Under the pieces are notes generated by a model, which saw only the letters and a program-made list of their open reading frames with translations, did no database searches and was not told the origin of the DNA. Below, piece after piece: positions 17,523-25,947 of a stretch of DNA of 64,000 nucleotides; the first letter of the stretch is position 1; each line of letters starts with the position of its first letter. Origin of the DNA: Polyangiaceae bacterium (GTDB taxonomy: Bacteria > Myxococcota_A > Polyangia > Polyangiales > Polyangiaceae); NCBI GenBank assembly GCA_025937785.1, contig JAICQQ010000007.1, positions 1-64,000 on the forward strand. Direction: 5' to 3'. The position numbers and the translations under genes were made by a program.

Positions 17523-18299
17523 ATGGTGGTCGATGGTTCGAGTTTGGCAGGGCGCGTGGCGGTGGTAGTCGGGGGCACCAGCGGCATCGGGCGTGTGTTG
17601 GCGCTGGGCCTGGCCAGCGCAGGCGCCGACGTCGTGGCGTCGGCGCGGCGCGCGGATCGGGTCGAGAGCGTGGCCGGAGAAATCGAGGCGCGGGGCGTGC
17701 GCACGCTGCAGGCCGTGTCCGACGTGACCGATCGCGGGTCGCTCGTTGCCTTGCGGGCGCAGATCTTGGCCAAGTTCGGTCGCATCGACGTGCTGTTGAA
17801 TTGCGCGGGGCGCACCCAGCGCGGCCCGACGCTCGAGTTCAGCGAGCACGACTGGAGCGGCATTCTCGAATGCAACTTGACCGGCACCTTTCGCAGTTGT
17901 CAGGTGTTCGGAGCGCCCATGCTCGAGCGCGGCTACGGGCGCATCGTGAACATCGCGTCGCTCTCGACCTTCGTGGCGTTCCAAGAAGTGGCCGCCTACG
18001 GGGCGAGCAAGGCTGCGGTCGCTGCGCTCACCAAGTCGTTGGCCATCGAATGGGGGCCGCGCGGTGTCAATGTGAACGCCATCGCGCCGGGGGTGTTCAA
18101 GACCGATCTGAACCAAGCGCTGCTCGAGGGGACCGAGCGCGGCCACGAGCTCTTGCTGCGCACGCCGCTGCGCCGCTTCGGCAAGCTCGAAGAGTTGGTG
18201 GGGGCCGCCGCGTTCCTGGCGTCCGAAGCCGCAAGCTTCGTGAACGGCGAGATTTTGGCGGTCGATGGCGGTTTTCTGGCCAGCGGCGTGAATCAATGA
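17523..18299 (+). CDS. Short-chain dehydrogenase/reductase
   Basis: A 258-residue classical SDR. The nucleotide motif is GGTSGIG (17-23), the NAG-like motif is NCAG (93-96), and the catalytic set is complete: Asn 118, Ser 146/148 in NIASLS, Tyr 159 and Lys 163 (YGASK). A GRIDVLLNCAG block and the C-terminal ASFVNGEILAVDGGF are standard. The sequence is closest in feel to gluconate 5-dehydrogenase/KduD-type polyol or keto-sugar dehydrogenases, but substrate cannot be read from sequence. ATG 17523 was chosen because upstream extension enters the transporter stop region. The stop overlaps the next start by four bases (ATGA). Confidence 0.88.
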   Translation: MVVDGSSLAGRVAVVVGGTSGIGRVLALGLASAGADVVASARRADRVESVAGEIEARGVRTLQAVSDVTDRGSLVALRAQILAKFGRIDVLLNCAGRTQRGPTLEFSEHDWSGILECNLTGTFRSCQVFGAPMLERGYGRIVNIASLSTFVAFQEVAAYGASKAAVAALTKSLAIEWGPRGVNVNAIAPGVFKTDLNQALLEGTERGHELLLRTPLRRFGKLEELVGAAAFLASEAASFVNGEILAVDGGFLASGVNQ

Positions 18300-20125
18300 A
18301 TAGGTTTTGGTCCTGGCTGTTCCGGGTTGGCTGCGGGCTTTTGCTGTTCAGCTCGGCTGTGCCGGCTCAGCCAGCCGCTCCCGTCGCCGCCCCGACTGCC
18401 GCGGGCGACCTCCGCACGAAGATCGAGCAGGTGTTCGAAGAGCACTACTTGACGACGGAGTTCGACGCCGCTGAAGCCGGTCTACTCGCCTTGATCCAGG
18501 GGTGCGACGCGAGCTGCTCGCGAGCGGATCTCGCCCACGCCTGGATGTACATCGGGATCGTTCGGGGCGGCGGGCGCCAGGACGCAGAGGGAGCCAAGCA
18601 GGCTTTCGAGCAAGCGCTGGCGCTCGATCCGAAGGTGCAGCTCGACGTGAGGGTGGCCAACCCCGAGACCACGGCCCTGTTCGCCGCGGCGGGAGGCAAA
18701 GTCTCGGGGGCGGCTCCGCCCGAGCCGCGGCCGGAGCTGGTGCGCGAGGCGCGGCCCGAGGACGAGCTGCGCGCGGAGGCCGCTCGCTTTGGGTTGGTTT
18801 GCGGGCCCCAGCTGGCCTCGCTGCAGACGCGGCGCGTGCTGCCGGTGTGGTGCGAGACGAACTTGGCGTCGGCCCGCGTCACGCTGCGCTACCATGCTTT
18901 CAACGCCGACGATTGGGTGTCCGTGCGCATGAACGTGGCGGAGCCGGCCGGCAAAGGACAGCGCTTCCAAGCGGAGGTTCCCTGTAGTGTCACGGAGTTT
19001 GCAGGGCCGCTCGAGTACTTCGTGACACTCACGAACCGAGAGGGCGGGCTGGTCGCCACGCTCGGCAATCTGAAGGAACCGCTCGTCGTGGGTGTCAGCG
19101 AGCAAGTCGACCAGCCACCTCCGGCGTTTCCCGGAGCGGAGGCGCGCGCGCGTTGCGAGGCCCGGGAGACCTGCCCCCCCGACTTTCCGGGCTGCGCCGA
19201 TCCTGCCGCAGCGACCGAGCGAGGCGATCGGGAATGGGGGCAAGCGTGCACAGCCTCGCGCGAGTGCCAGAAGGGGCTGTACTGTGAGCGCGAAGGCTTC
19301 TGCGAAGTGAGCCGTGAGTGCAGAGCGGACGCGGATTGCCCAGCGGGCGGGGCTTGCGTCGATGGTCTCTGCGACGGCACGGCAAGAGCAGCCGGGAAGA
19401 CCTCGAGTCCCTTCTCGGCGTTCGGTCTGCACTTCGCCATAGATTTCGGGCCGGTAGCTGGCGATGACGTGTGTTCGACGCGAGACACGGATTTCGACTG
19501 CGTGGCGACCCAGACTGGCCGCACCTACCCGGGCGAGCTCCCCGAGGCGATTGCTCTCGAAGACGGCGAGCCCGGGGATCCATACCCCGGGACGTCCGTC
19601 GGTGGCTTCGCGCGCGGCAGCATGCGCGTGATGCTCAGCTACGACCGGAGCGTGCTCTCGAAACTGACCGTCGGGGGCAGGCTCGGCGTTGCCTTCAACG
19701 GCGCCCCGTCGGGGGTGGATCAGCCGGCTTTTCTGCCTCTCCATCTGGAGGCGCGCGCGAGCTACTGGCTGTTTGGGACGGAGACGGAGCGCGTGCGGCC
19801 CTTCGTTTTTCTCGGTGGCGGACTGGCGCAGGTAGATCTTCAAAAAGACGCGGTCGTCCGCGACTGCTCCACCGAGCCCAGTCGTGGCCAGTTTCAGGAC
19901 TGCATCAATGCGGAGGGCGACTACGAGTCGGCGCCCGCGACGCTGCCCGAGGTCGAGGTGACGGCGACGCGACGGCTCGGGCGCGGCTTCGTCGGCGGCG
20001 GCGTGGGTGTGTTCGTGCCCGTCTATCGGAACTTGGGCGTGGTACCCCAGGTTGGGGGCCTCTTGATGTTCCCCGAGGTGGGCTTCGTGCTTCAGCCCTC
20101 GCTGGGGGCGATGCTCGCGTTTTGA
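18296..20125 (+). CDS. Exported TPR-like, Cys-rich, beta-barrel protein
   Basis: A 609-residue protein starting at ATG 18296, overlapping the dehydrogenase stop. It has a signal peptide (about 1-25, ending PAQ), a helical TPR-like domain (about 40-140: AEAGLLALIQGCDASC, AHAWMYIGIVRGGG, AFEQALALDPK), a beta domain (about 190-270), a Cys-rich EGF-like stretch (about 275-365, more than ten Cys, e.g. ACTASRECQKGLYC), and a Gly/aromatic-rich C-terminal domain of about 230 residues that looks like an outer-membrane barrel ending LGAMLAF. Such composites are frequent in myxobacteria and have no assigned role. Coupling to an SDR gene is probably an operon effect. Confidence 0.75.
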   Translation: MNRFWSWLFRVGCGLLLFSSAVPAQPAAPVAAPTAAGDLRTKIEQVFEEHYLTTEFDAAEAGLLALIQGCDASCSRADLAHAWMYIGIVRGGGRQDAEGAKQAFEQALALDPKVQLDVRVANPETTALFAAAGGKVSGAAPPEPRPELVREARPEDELRAEAARFGLVCGPQLASLQTRRVLPVWCETNLASARVTLRYHAFNADDWVSVRMNVAEPAGKGQRFQAEVPCSVTEFAGPLEYFVTLTNREGGLVATLGNLKEPLVVGVSEQVDQPPPAFPGAEARARCEARETCPPDFPGCADPAAATERGDREWGQACTASRECQKGLYCEREGFCEVSRECRADADCPAGGACVDGLCDGTARAAGKTSSPFSAFGLHFAIDFGPVAGDDVCSTRDTDFDCVATQTGRTYPGELPEAIALEDGEPGDPYPGTSVGGFARGSMRVMLSYDRSVLSKLTVGGRLGVAFNGAPSGVDQPAFLPLHLEARASYWLFGTETERVRPFVFLGGGLAQVDLQKDAVVRDCSTEPSRGQFQDCINAEGDYESAPATLPEVEVTATRRLGRGFVGGGVGVFVPVYRNLGVVPQVGGLLMFPEVGFVLQPSLGAMLAF

Positions 20126-20197
20126 AGGCTTCTGCGGTACGTTAGGGCTGACGCTGATGGAGACGCGCGACGAATGCGGTGACCGGCGGAGGATCGG

Positions 20198-20929
20198 GTG
20201 AACCCCCAAGACGTTGCAGCGTTGGTGACAGGCGGTAGCCGCGGCATCGGTGAGGCCGTCGCACTGCGGCTCGCCAGCGTAGGCCACCCGGTCATCGTCA
20301 ATTATCGTGCGAACGACGCCGCCGCCGAGCGGGTGAAGGCGAGCATCGAAGCGGGCGGAGGTAGCGCGAGTTTGACCAAGTTCGACGTCGCGGATGCGGA
20401 CGCGGTCAGCGCTGCCATCGAACCGTTGCTCCGGAACGCGCCTCCGATTGGCATCATCGTCAACAACGCCGGGGTGGCGGAGGACGCGCTGTTTCCGGTG
20501 CTCGAGCGCGAGAGTTGGCAGCGCGTCACCCGCACCACGTTGGATGGTTTCTTCAACGTCACGCAGCCCTTCGTGATGCCGATGGTCAGCCGACGCTGGG
20601 GTAGAATCATCAACATCAGCTCGATCAGCGGGCTCGTGGGCAACCGCGGTCAAGTCAACTACTCCGCCGCGAAAGCCGGCTTGATCGGCGCGACGCGATC
20701 GCTCGCCAGCGAGCTGGCGCGTCGCAACATCACCGTGAACGCGGTGGCACCAGGACCCATCGCGACGGACATGCTCTCGAAGGAGCACGCGGACGAAATC
20801 GTAAAGCTCGTCCCGATGCGCAGGCTCGGAACCGCCGACGAGGTCGCGCAGCTCGTCGCCTTCCTCGCGAGCGACGCTGCGGCTTACATCACCGGGCAGG
20901 TGATCGGCATCAACGGCGGCTTGGCGTGA
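20198..20929 (+). CDS. FabG-like 3-ketoacyl reductase (SDR)
   Basis: A 243-residue SDR starting at GTG 20198 behind GGAGGATC. TGGSRGIG (11-18), NNAG (89-92), INISSISG with the catalytic Ser, and YSAAK (Tyr 155, Lys 159) are present. The Asn that completes the FabG tetrad is replaced (RTTLDGFFN instead of the usual TNL), a variant I associate with ketoreductases of aryl-polyene and related polyketide-type clusters. No other lipid or polyketide genes lie nearby, so its acyl carrier partner must be elsewhere. Role as acyl-ACP or acyl-CoA ketoreductase is inferred from family only. Confidence 0.85.
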   Translation: MNPQDVAALVTGGSRGIGEAVALRLASVGHPVIVNYRANDAAAERVKASIEAGGGSASLTKFDVADADAVSAAIEPLLRNAPPIGIIVNNAGVAEDALFPVLERESWQRVTRTTLDGFFNVTQPFVMPMVSRRWGRIINISSISGLVGNRGQVNYSAAKAGLIGATRSLASELARRNITVNAVAPGPIATDMLSKEHADEIVKLVPMRRLGTADEVAQLVAFLASDAAAYITGQVIGINGGLA

Positions 20930-21082
20930 TCGCCTGATCCGCGCTCAAGCGGCGGCCGCATTCCGGGGTCCGAGGGCCCCGGCACGGCCCGTTTCGGCGC
21001 CACGCCCGTTTGGTCACAGGGGGATCCGCGCTCGCACTCATTTCGCGACTCGATCGGCGCGACCGGGAAGCGCGCGCTAGAC

Positions 21083-21842
21083 TTGGGAGTTTTGCAATCG
21101 GCCATTTCTAGCATTTCAAACGTTTCCGACATCCACCAGCCACCCGTCCTCCACGTCCGCTACCGATCCGTCGAGGCATTGCAGCGCGACTACGAAGAAA
21201 ACCTGATCAAGGGGCGGGCGTTCGTAGAGGGCCACCTCGCCGCAGAAGAGGGGAGCCGCGTGCGCCTGGTGTTCGCTCGCCCCGGCGCTGACTCGAGCTT
21301 CGAGTGCTGGGGCGACGTCATGTGGAATCAATCGCGACGGTGCGCTGCCGGGCACGGGAGTGAAGCTCGCGGAGCTGACCCAAGCCGAGCGCCGAGCTCT
21401 GCATCGGTTCGCCAGTTCGGTGCCGCGCCCTTCCGAGCTGCCCATTCCCTTGCAGAGCCGCGTGGTCTCCGAGTTGGGCGCCGCCGATCGCGAGGTCGTG
21501 GCGCGCACCGGGTCACTGCGCGAGCGTGTCGCGCTCGAGCAGCATTTCGGCAGCAGCGTCTGGGGCGAGCTCCTACAGAACCCGGATCTCACCGCTCCCG
21601 AGGTGGCGCGCATCGCACAGCACGCCACGCTCCCCAAACCGCTGCTCGAGGCCATCGTTGCGAACGATACCTGGCTGGGGAGGCCCGAAGTGCGCCATGC
21701 GCTGCTGGCGAACCCCGCGGTCGACGGCGCCACGCTCGATCGGGTGGTCCACGCCTTGCCCCTCGGCGAGTGTTTGCAAGTAGCGCAGTCGCGTGCCTTT
21801 CGCCAGAAGGTCCGCCAGGCCGCGAAGCAACGCCTGAAGTAG
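21083..21842 (+). pseudogene. PilZ-domain protein gene broken by a frameshift
   Basis: The first frame, from a TTG at 21083, encodes a PilZ beta-domain start (PPVLHVRYRSVEALQRDY, then an NLIKGRAFVEG-type turn in place of the usual NVSRGGLFV) and runs to about WGDVMWNQS. The domain then continues in another frame from about 21336 (DGALPGTGVKLAEL, the usual PilZ ending), followed by about 150 residues of a charged, Leu/Ala-rich helical domain to the stop at 21842. Removing one base near 21333-21336 restores a continuous 250-residue protein of the TIGR02266 PilZ type. It is either a recent mutation or an assembly error. If intact it would bind c-di-GMP, although the usual RxxxR motif is not clearly visible. 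Confidence 0.7.
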
Positions 21843-21852
21843 CGGTCGCCGC

Positions 21853-23226
21853 TCAGGCGAGGCTAGGGAGCGGACCGGGGGTACCCGAGGGATCGCCAAA
21901 CGAGGTCAGGTCGTCGACGCCGAGGGCGTGGGCGATCGACACCAACATCTGGTTGTTGTCTTGCTCGTTTCCACCGTAGTCGATGAAGCGACCGGTTTGG
22001 ATACGTCCGCCTGCCCCACCCGCGAGCAGGTACGGCATCGTGGTGAGCGCGTGAGTCGTGGACTCGCCGATCTCCGTCCCCCACAGCACTAGCGTGTTGT
22101 CGAGCAGCGTCGCGCTGCCTTCCTGGTACGACGCGAGCTTGCCGAGCAAGTAGGCGAGCTGTTCGTGATACCAGGTCTGGATCGTGTTGTAGGCGTCGAA
22201 GTTGGCGCCGCTGGACGAGAAATCGTGAGAAATGCCGTGGTGGTTGCCGTCGATGGCGCGGCCCCCGGCCTGCAAGAACTGGAACAGGTGCTCGCTTTCC
22301 GAGTACGACCACTGCAATGTGACCACACGCGTCTGGTCGCACGCCAACGCCGCTACGGCGAGATCCATCTGCAGGCGCCCCGCTTCTTGGTACTGGCTGT
22401 CCTGCGAGGTGTCGACGTCTTGCAGCGCGGGAGCCACACACGAGCTGCCCGCGCCTTCGGCGCTCACCAGGCGTTCTTCTATCTGGCGCATGGAGGTGAG
22501 GTGCGCGTCGAGCTTCGCCTTGTCCTCGGCACCGACGATGCCGGCCAAGCGCTCTGTCTCTGCGTACGACATGTCGAACACGCTCTGACGCTGAGCGCGC
22601 AGGCGAGCGCCGTCGGTCGCCCCGAACAACGTATCGAATACCTCGGCCGGATCTTCGCGCGGGGGCACGGGTTGGTTCGAGTCTCGATACGAGATGCGCG
22701 CGCGCACCTCGTTGTCGCGTACGTGAACCCCCAGCTGCAAGCTGCTGAACCGGTTGTCGGAGCCGATGCGATCCGCGATGAGCTGATCGATGGATTGTCC
22801 GCTGCCCCAACCGGAGGTGGTGTTTCCGAAGCTTTCGAACTCGCTGCCCGAGTTGAGCGGGCGCGCCGTGAGCATGCCGCCGGTGCCGCGGGCGTGCTCG
22901 GAGCCCAACGTGCCCCCGAGCGCGCCGTTCTGCAGCGAATCGTTGAGGCGAATGCCCTTCAGAAATACCAGCTTGTCCTTGTACGGCTCGAGCGGCGCCG
23001 TGAACGTGTTGAGCTGAAAGTCCGTCTCTGTCCCGCTGGGCCAGAACATGCTGCCGCGGGTGCCGTTCGGATACGAAACCACGATCAGGCGTCGGATCGG
23101 CTCGTCTTGACCGACGACGCGCTGCGCGTTCAACAGCGGAATGGCCGCGGTCGCTGCGAGCGAGCCACGCAGCAGGTTTCGTCGCGTGAAGCGCAGAGGC
23201 TGAGAGGTCCTGGGGCGTCGAGTCAC
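21853..23226 (-). CDS. DUF1552-family Tat-exported protein (second pair)
   Basis: A 457-residue protein. A twin-arginine leader (FTRRNLLRGSLAATAAIPLL) is followed by the DUF1552 body: LIVVSYPNGTRGSMFWPSG near 50, SSLQLGVHVRDNEV, a long helix FDMSYAETERLAGIVG, ATLLDNTLVLWGTEIGES near 375, and a GGRIQTGRFIDYGG tail. It starts at a GTG that overlaps the stop of its DUF1592 partner (GTGA, 23223-23226), so the two are translationally coupled. It differs strongly in sequence from the copy at 14846-16264, so this is an old paralogue and not a recent duplication. Confidence 0.9.
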   Translation of the reverse strand: MTRRPRTSQPLRFTRRNLLRGSLAATAAIPLLNAQRVVGQDEPIRRLIVVSYPNGTRGSMFWPSGTETDFQLNTFTAPLEPYKDKLVFLKGIRLNDSLQNGALGGTLGSEHARGTGGMLTARPLNSGSEFESFGNTTSGWGSGQSIDQLIADRIGSDNRFSSLQLGVHVRDNEVRARISYRDSNQPVPPREDPAEVFDTLFGATDGARLRAQRQSVFDMSYAETERLAGIVGAEDKAKLDAHLTSMRQIEERLVSAEGAGSSCVAPALQDVDTSQDSQYQEAGRLQMDLAVAALACDQTRVVTLQWSYSESEHLFQFLQAGGRAIDGNHHGISHDFSSSGANFDAYNTIQTWYHEQLAYLLGKLASYQEGSATLLDNTLVLWGTEIGESTTHALTTMPYLLAGGAGGRIQTGRFIDYGGNEQDNNQMLVSIAHALGVDDLTSFGDPSGTPGPLPSLA

Positions 23227-25019
23227 TGGGTCACCTGGCCCTTGTAAAGGAAAGCATCGGTTTGCGTCATGCTGACGAGCAGCTCCACCAGGTCGCCGTC
23301 AGCAGCCGTGAAGCCGTCTTGAAGGGTCGCGATGGAGCAAGCGTCGGTGAGTCCCTCGAGCCGGCCCGCCGCGTAGCGGAACAGCTGCGTGGCGACGCAG
23401 TCGCGTACCAACTCGCTGTTCGCGAGCTTTTCGCCGAGAGCGCGCGCGCCGACGAACTCGCCCTGGAGCGCGGCCTCATCGAGCTGCAGGATTTCGCCGC
23501 TGACGTCGATGGTCTGGCCGTTCTCGGTGGTGCGGAATTGGCCCACTGCATCGAAGTTTTCGAGGGTGAGCCCGATCGGGTCCATCTTGGCGTGACAGCC
23601 GGCGCAACCGGCGCCGGCGCCGAGGTGCGCCGAGAAGCGGTCGCGCGCGGTCGCGGCCGAGTCGACCTCGGGGATCGAGATGTCGACGTTGTCGGGGGGC
23701 GGATCGGGTGGGTCGCAGAGCAGCATCGTGCGCACGAACTTGCCGCGCAGCACCGGCGACGTCTGATCGGGGTGGCTCATCACAGAGAGGAAGCCCGCCT
23801 GCGTCAAGAGCCCGGAGCGGCTCTGTTCTTCGGGCAGCGTCACCTGTACGAGCTCGGTAGCGCCGGCCGCAGGCGCTGGCACACCGTACACGGCGGCCAG
23901 CGGCGCGTTGACGAAGGCGAGGTTCGTCGTGAGCAGCGTGCGGAGCGAGTGGTCACCCGAGCCGAGCATGTGGTTCAGCAGCGCGGGCAGCTCCCCCCGC
24001 ATCGCGGCGTTGACGTCGGCGGAATAGATCGGGAACAGCGTTGCGTTCTTGGACGTGAGCGGGAGCTTGTCGAGATCGGACCACTGACTCAAAAAGTCGT
24101 TCAGCGCGGTCAAGGCCTTGGGGGAGGCGAGCATTTCACGGGCTTTGGCGCCTACTTGTTCGGGAGTCGCGAGCTCGCCGTTCGCCGCGGCGTCGAGCAA
24201 CCCGTCGTCGGGACCCGATGCCCAGATCAGGTACGAGAGCCGCGTGGCCACCTCGTACGCGCCAAGGGGTACCAGGCCCGCCGCGGGATCGGAAGCTGGG
24301 GTGACTTCGAGTCGGTACAGGAAGTGCGGCGACTGCAGTGCAGCTCGAATCATGACCTCGAGCCCTTCGGCGTAGCTGCCGTCGGTTCTGCCGAGCGCGT
24401 AGGCGTTCATGAACATCTGCTCGTCTTCCGCGGTCAGCGCACGCCGGAAAGCGCGCCGGCCGAAGCTCCGCGCGAACTCGGCCGCGCACGCCTCTTCGCC
24501 GGTGGTGGCGGGGTCGCAAGTGGTCAGACCAGGCAGGTTCTGAACAGCGAGGCTGGCGAGCGTTTCGGAAACATAGACGTACTGCTCCGCCAGCGGCACG
24601 GAGACAGATTGCAAGCGGGAGTTGTTGTTGTAGCCTTCGGTGGCGTTGTCTGCGGGAAAGCCGTTCACCGCCGTCACGTCGACGTTCAACAGATCGCGGA
24701 CGCTGTTCTGGTACTCGAAGCGCGTGAGCCGGCGCAGCGGTGTGTGAGATACGGTCGTCGTGGGGCAGGACGTTTCGACCTCGGGTTGCTTCGGCGGTGG
24801 TTGTTCGGGCACGCCACCCGTGGTCGTCGTCGTGGGACTACCGCTGGCGGTCGTCGTCGCGCCGCTCGCGCCGCCCACCGAGGATCCGCTAGTGCCGCTG
24901 GGACCGCTCGAGACGGAGTCGGCAGGGTTGCCGGCGGGCGCGTCGATACCCCCGCCCGAGCAGCCCGCTGCGAGCAGAAGCAGTACGGGGGGCGTCAACA
25001 ATGTCCGTGTACGCTGCAT
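23223..25019 (-). CDS. DUF1592-family exported cytochrome-like lipoprotein (second pair)
   Basis: A 598-residue lipoprotein with a clear lipobox (LLLLAAGC, Cys 20) and a Gly/Ser/Thr/Pro linker of about 60 residues that would span the surface layer. Domain blocks run in order: DUF1587 (LRRLTRFEYQNSVRDLLNV, about 94), DUF1595 (SFGRRAFRRALTAEDEQMF), DUF1592 (AALQSPHFLYRLEV ... YEVATRLSYLIW), DUF1588 with haem motif CAGCH starting at Cys 472, then KMDPIGLTLENFDAVGQF, and the DUF1585 tail. It is the first gene of the pair. The promoter must lie in the 377-base divergent gap to the DCC gene. Confidence 0.9.
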   Translation of the reverse strand: MQRTRTLLTPPVLLLLAAGCSGGGIDAPAGNPADSVSSGPSGTSGSSVGGASGATTTASGSPTTTTTGGVPEQPPPKQPEVETSCPTTTVSHTPLRRLTRFEYQNSVRDLLNVDVTAVNGFPADNATEGYNNNSRLQSVSVPLAEQYVYVSETLASLAVQNLPGLTTCDPATTGEEACAAEFARSFGRRAFRRALTAEDEQMFMNAYALGRTDGSYAEGLEVMIRAALQSPHFLYRLEVTPASDPAAGLVPLGAYEVATRLSYLIWASGPDDGLLDAAANGELATPEQVGAKAREMLASPKALTALNDFLSQWSDLDKLPLTSKNATLFPIYSADVNAAMRGELPALLNHMLGSGDHSLRTLLTTNLAFVNAPLAAVYGVPAPAAGATELVQVTLPEEQSRSGLLTQAGFLSVMSHPDQTSPVLRGKFVRTMLLCDPPDPPPDNVDISIPEVDSAATARDRFSAHLGAGAGCAGCHAKMDPIGLTLENFDAVGQFRTTENGQTIDVSGEILQLDEAALQGEFVGARALGEKLANSELVRDCVATQLFRYAAGRLEGLTDACSIATLQDGFTAADGDLVELLVSMTQTDAFLYKGQVTQ

Positions 25020-25396
25020 TGAGAAAGGTCCTCCGCTCGGAACCGGGGCGGATGCTCCGCAGCGGCCCTTCGAACGGCCTTATTTTTTTCACATTCCGAC
25101 GTGTAGGTCGAGCAGTGTCGGCAGCGCGACCACACATTCATCACCAGCAACAAAATGCGCAATGTCGGTTCCACCGACGAGAAACGTTTGCGAGATGCGC
25201 ATACCGCGCGTGAGTGCGGCGAGGTGTGACGTGGCGCGTGCGTCCCTACGCGAGACCAGCGGCGCGGCGACCGCTGGCGGCTCGAGAAATGTGATGGATT
25301 GCGGGAAGGCTGGGTTCGCGCGGGCTGGGGAGCTCGTCTTGACGGGGTGCGACGAGGCACCATACTTTGCACTGTATTCCAGTTTGTCTGTTGGTC
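25020..25396. other. Divergent intergenic region
   Basis: It separates the leftward DUF1592/DUF1552 operon from the rightward DCC gene and should carry both promoters. A run of seven T (about 25084-25090) stands out against the GC-rich background, 65-70 bases upstream of the DUF1592 start. I could not identify a convincing -35/-10 pair or operator, and there is no credible ORF. Confidence 0.5.
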
Positions 25397-25906
25397 ATGC
25401 GCACTTCTCCAAGTTCTGACACCCACGGCGGACGAAGGCCCGCTGTAGAGACTTCGACGCTCGGCGCTGGAGCACACGCGGTCGTGTTGTTCGACGGCGT
25501 CTGCAACGTCTGCAACGACTCGGTGAAGTTCATCCTCGAACGCGACCCAGCGGGCTACTTTCGCTTTGCCTCGTTGCAGTCCGACGTCGCGAAGCAGTTG
25601 CTCGCACCCTTCGGCTTGGCGGAGATGCCACTCGAGACGATGGCATTGATCGAAGATGGTCGTGTCTACTTGCGCTCCAGCGCCGTGCTACGCGTGGCTC
25701 GGGGACTCGGTGGGGCCTGGCGCGTGCTCAGCCTGCTCGGAAGGTTGGTGCCGCGAGCGCTGCGCGACGTGCTGTACGCGTTCCTCGTGCGCTACCGCTA
25801 CCGCTGGTTCGGCCAGAGCGAGCAATGCTTGGTCCCGACGCCGGCCGTGCGCGAGCGCTTCCTCGATTGGGCGCCTCGAGCGCAAACGCCGACTCCGAGC
25901 TCATAG
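25397..25906 (+). CDS. DCC-family (DUF393) thiol-disulfide oxidoreductase-like protein
   Basis: A 169-residue protein. The family signature is complete: VVLFDGVCNVCNDSVKFIL, with the D-x-x-C-x-x-C that names the DCC family. FASLQSD and the C-terminal YRYRWFG block are also standard. DCC proteins have a thioredoxin-like fold and are suspected redox proteins, with no settled substrate. ATG 25397 is chosen because the Met ten codons upstream adds a non-conserved leader. It converges on the esterase gene at 25948, with 41 bases between the stops. Confidence 0.88.
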   Translation: MRTSPSSDTHGGRRPAVETSTLGAGAHAVVLFDGVCNVCNDSVKFILERDPAGYFRFASLQSDVAKQLLAPFGLAEMPLETMALIEDGRVYLRSSAVLRVARGLGGAWRVLSLLGRLVPRALRDVLYAFLVRYRYRWFGQSEQCLVPTPAVRERFLDWAPRAQTPTPSS

Positions 25907-25947
25907 CTCGCGGCGCGAGAGCAGCGCGCGAATCTCGGCTGGCTTTA

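Noticed and set aside
23262-25022. 586-codon plus-strand frame opposite the second DUF1592 gene
   Set aside because: The minus strand has the lipobox, CAGCH motif and family blocks. The plus frame is Arg/Val/Gly-rich without any motif.
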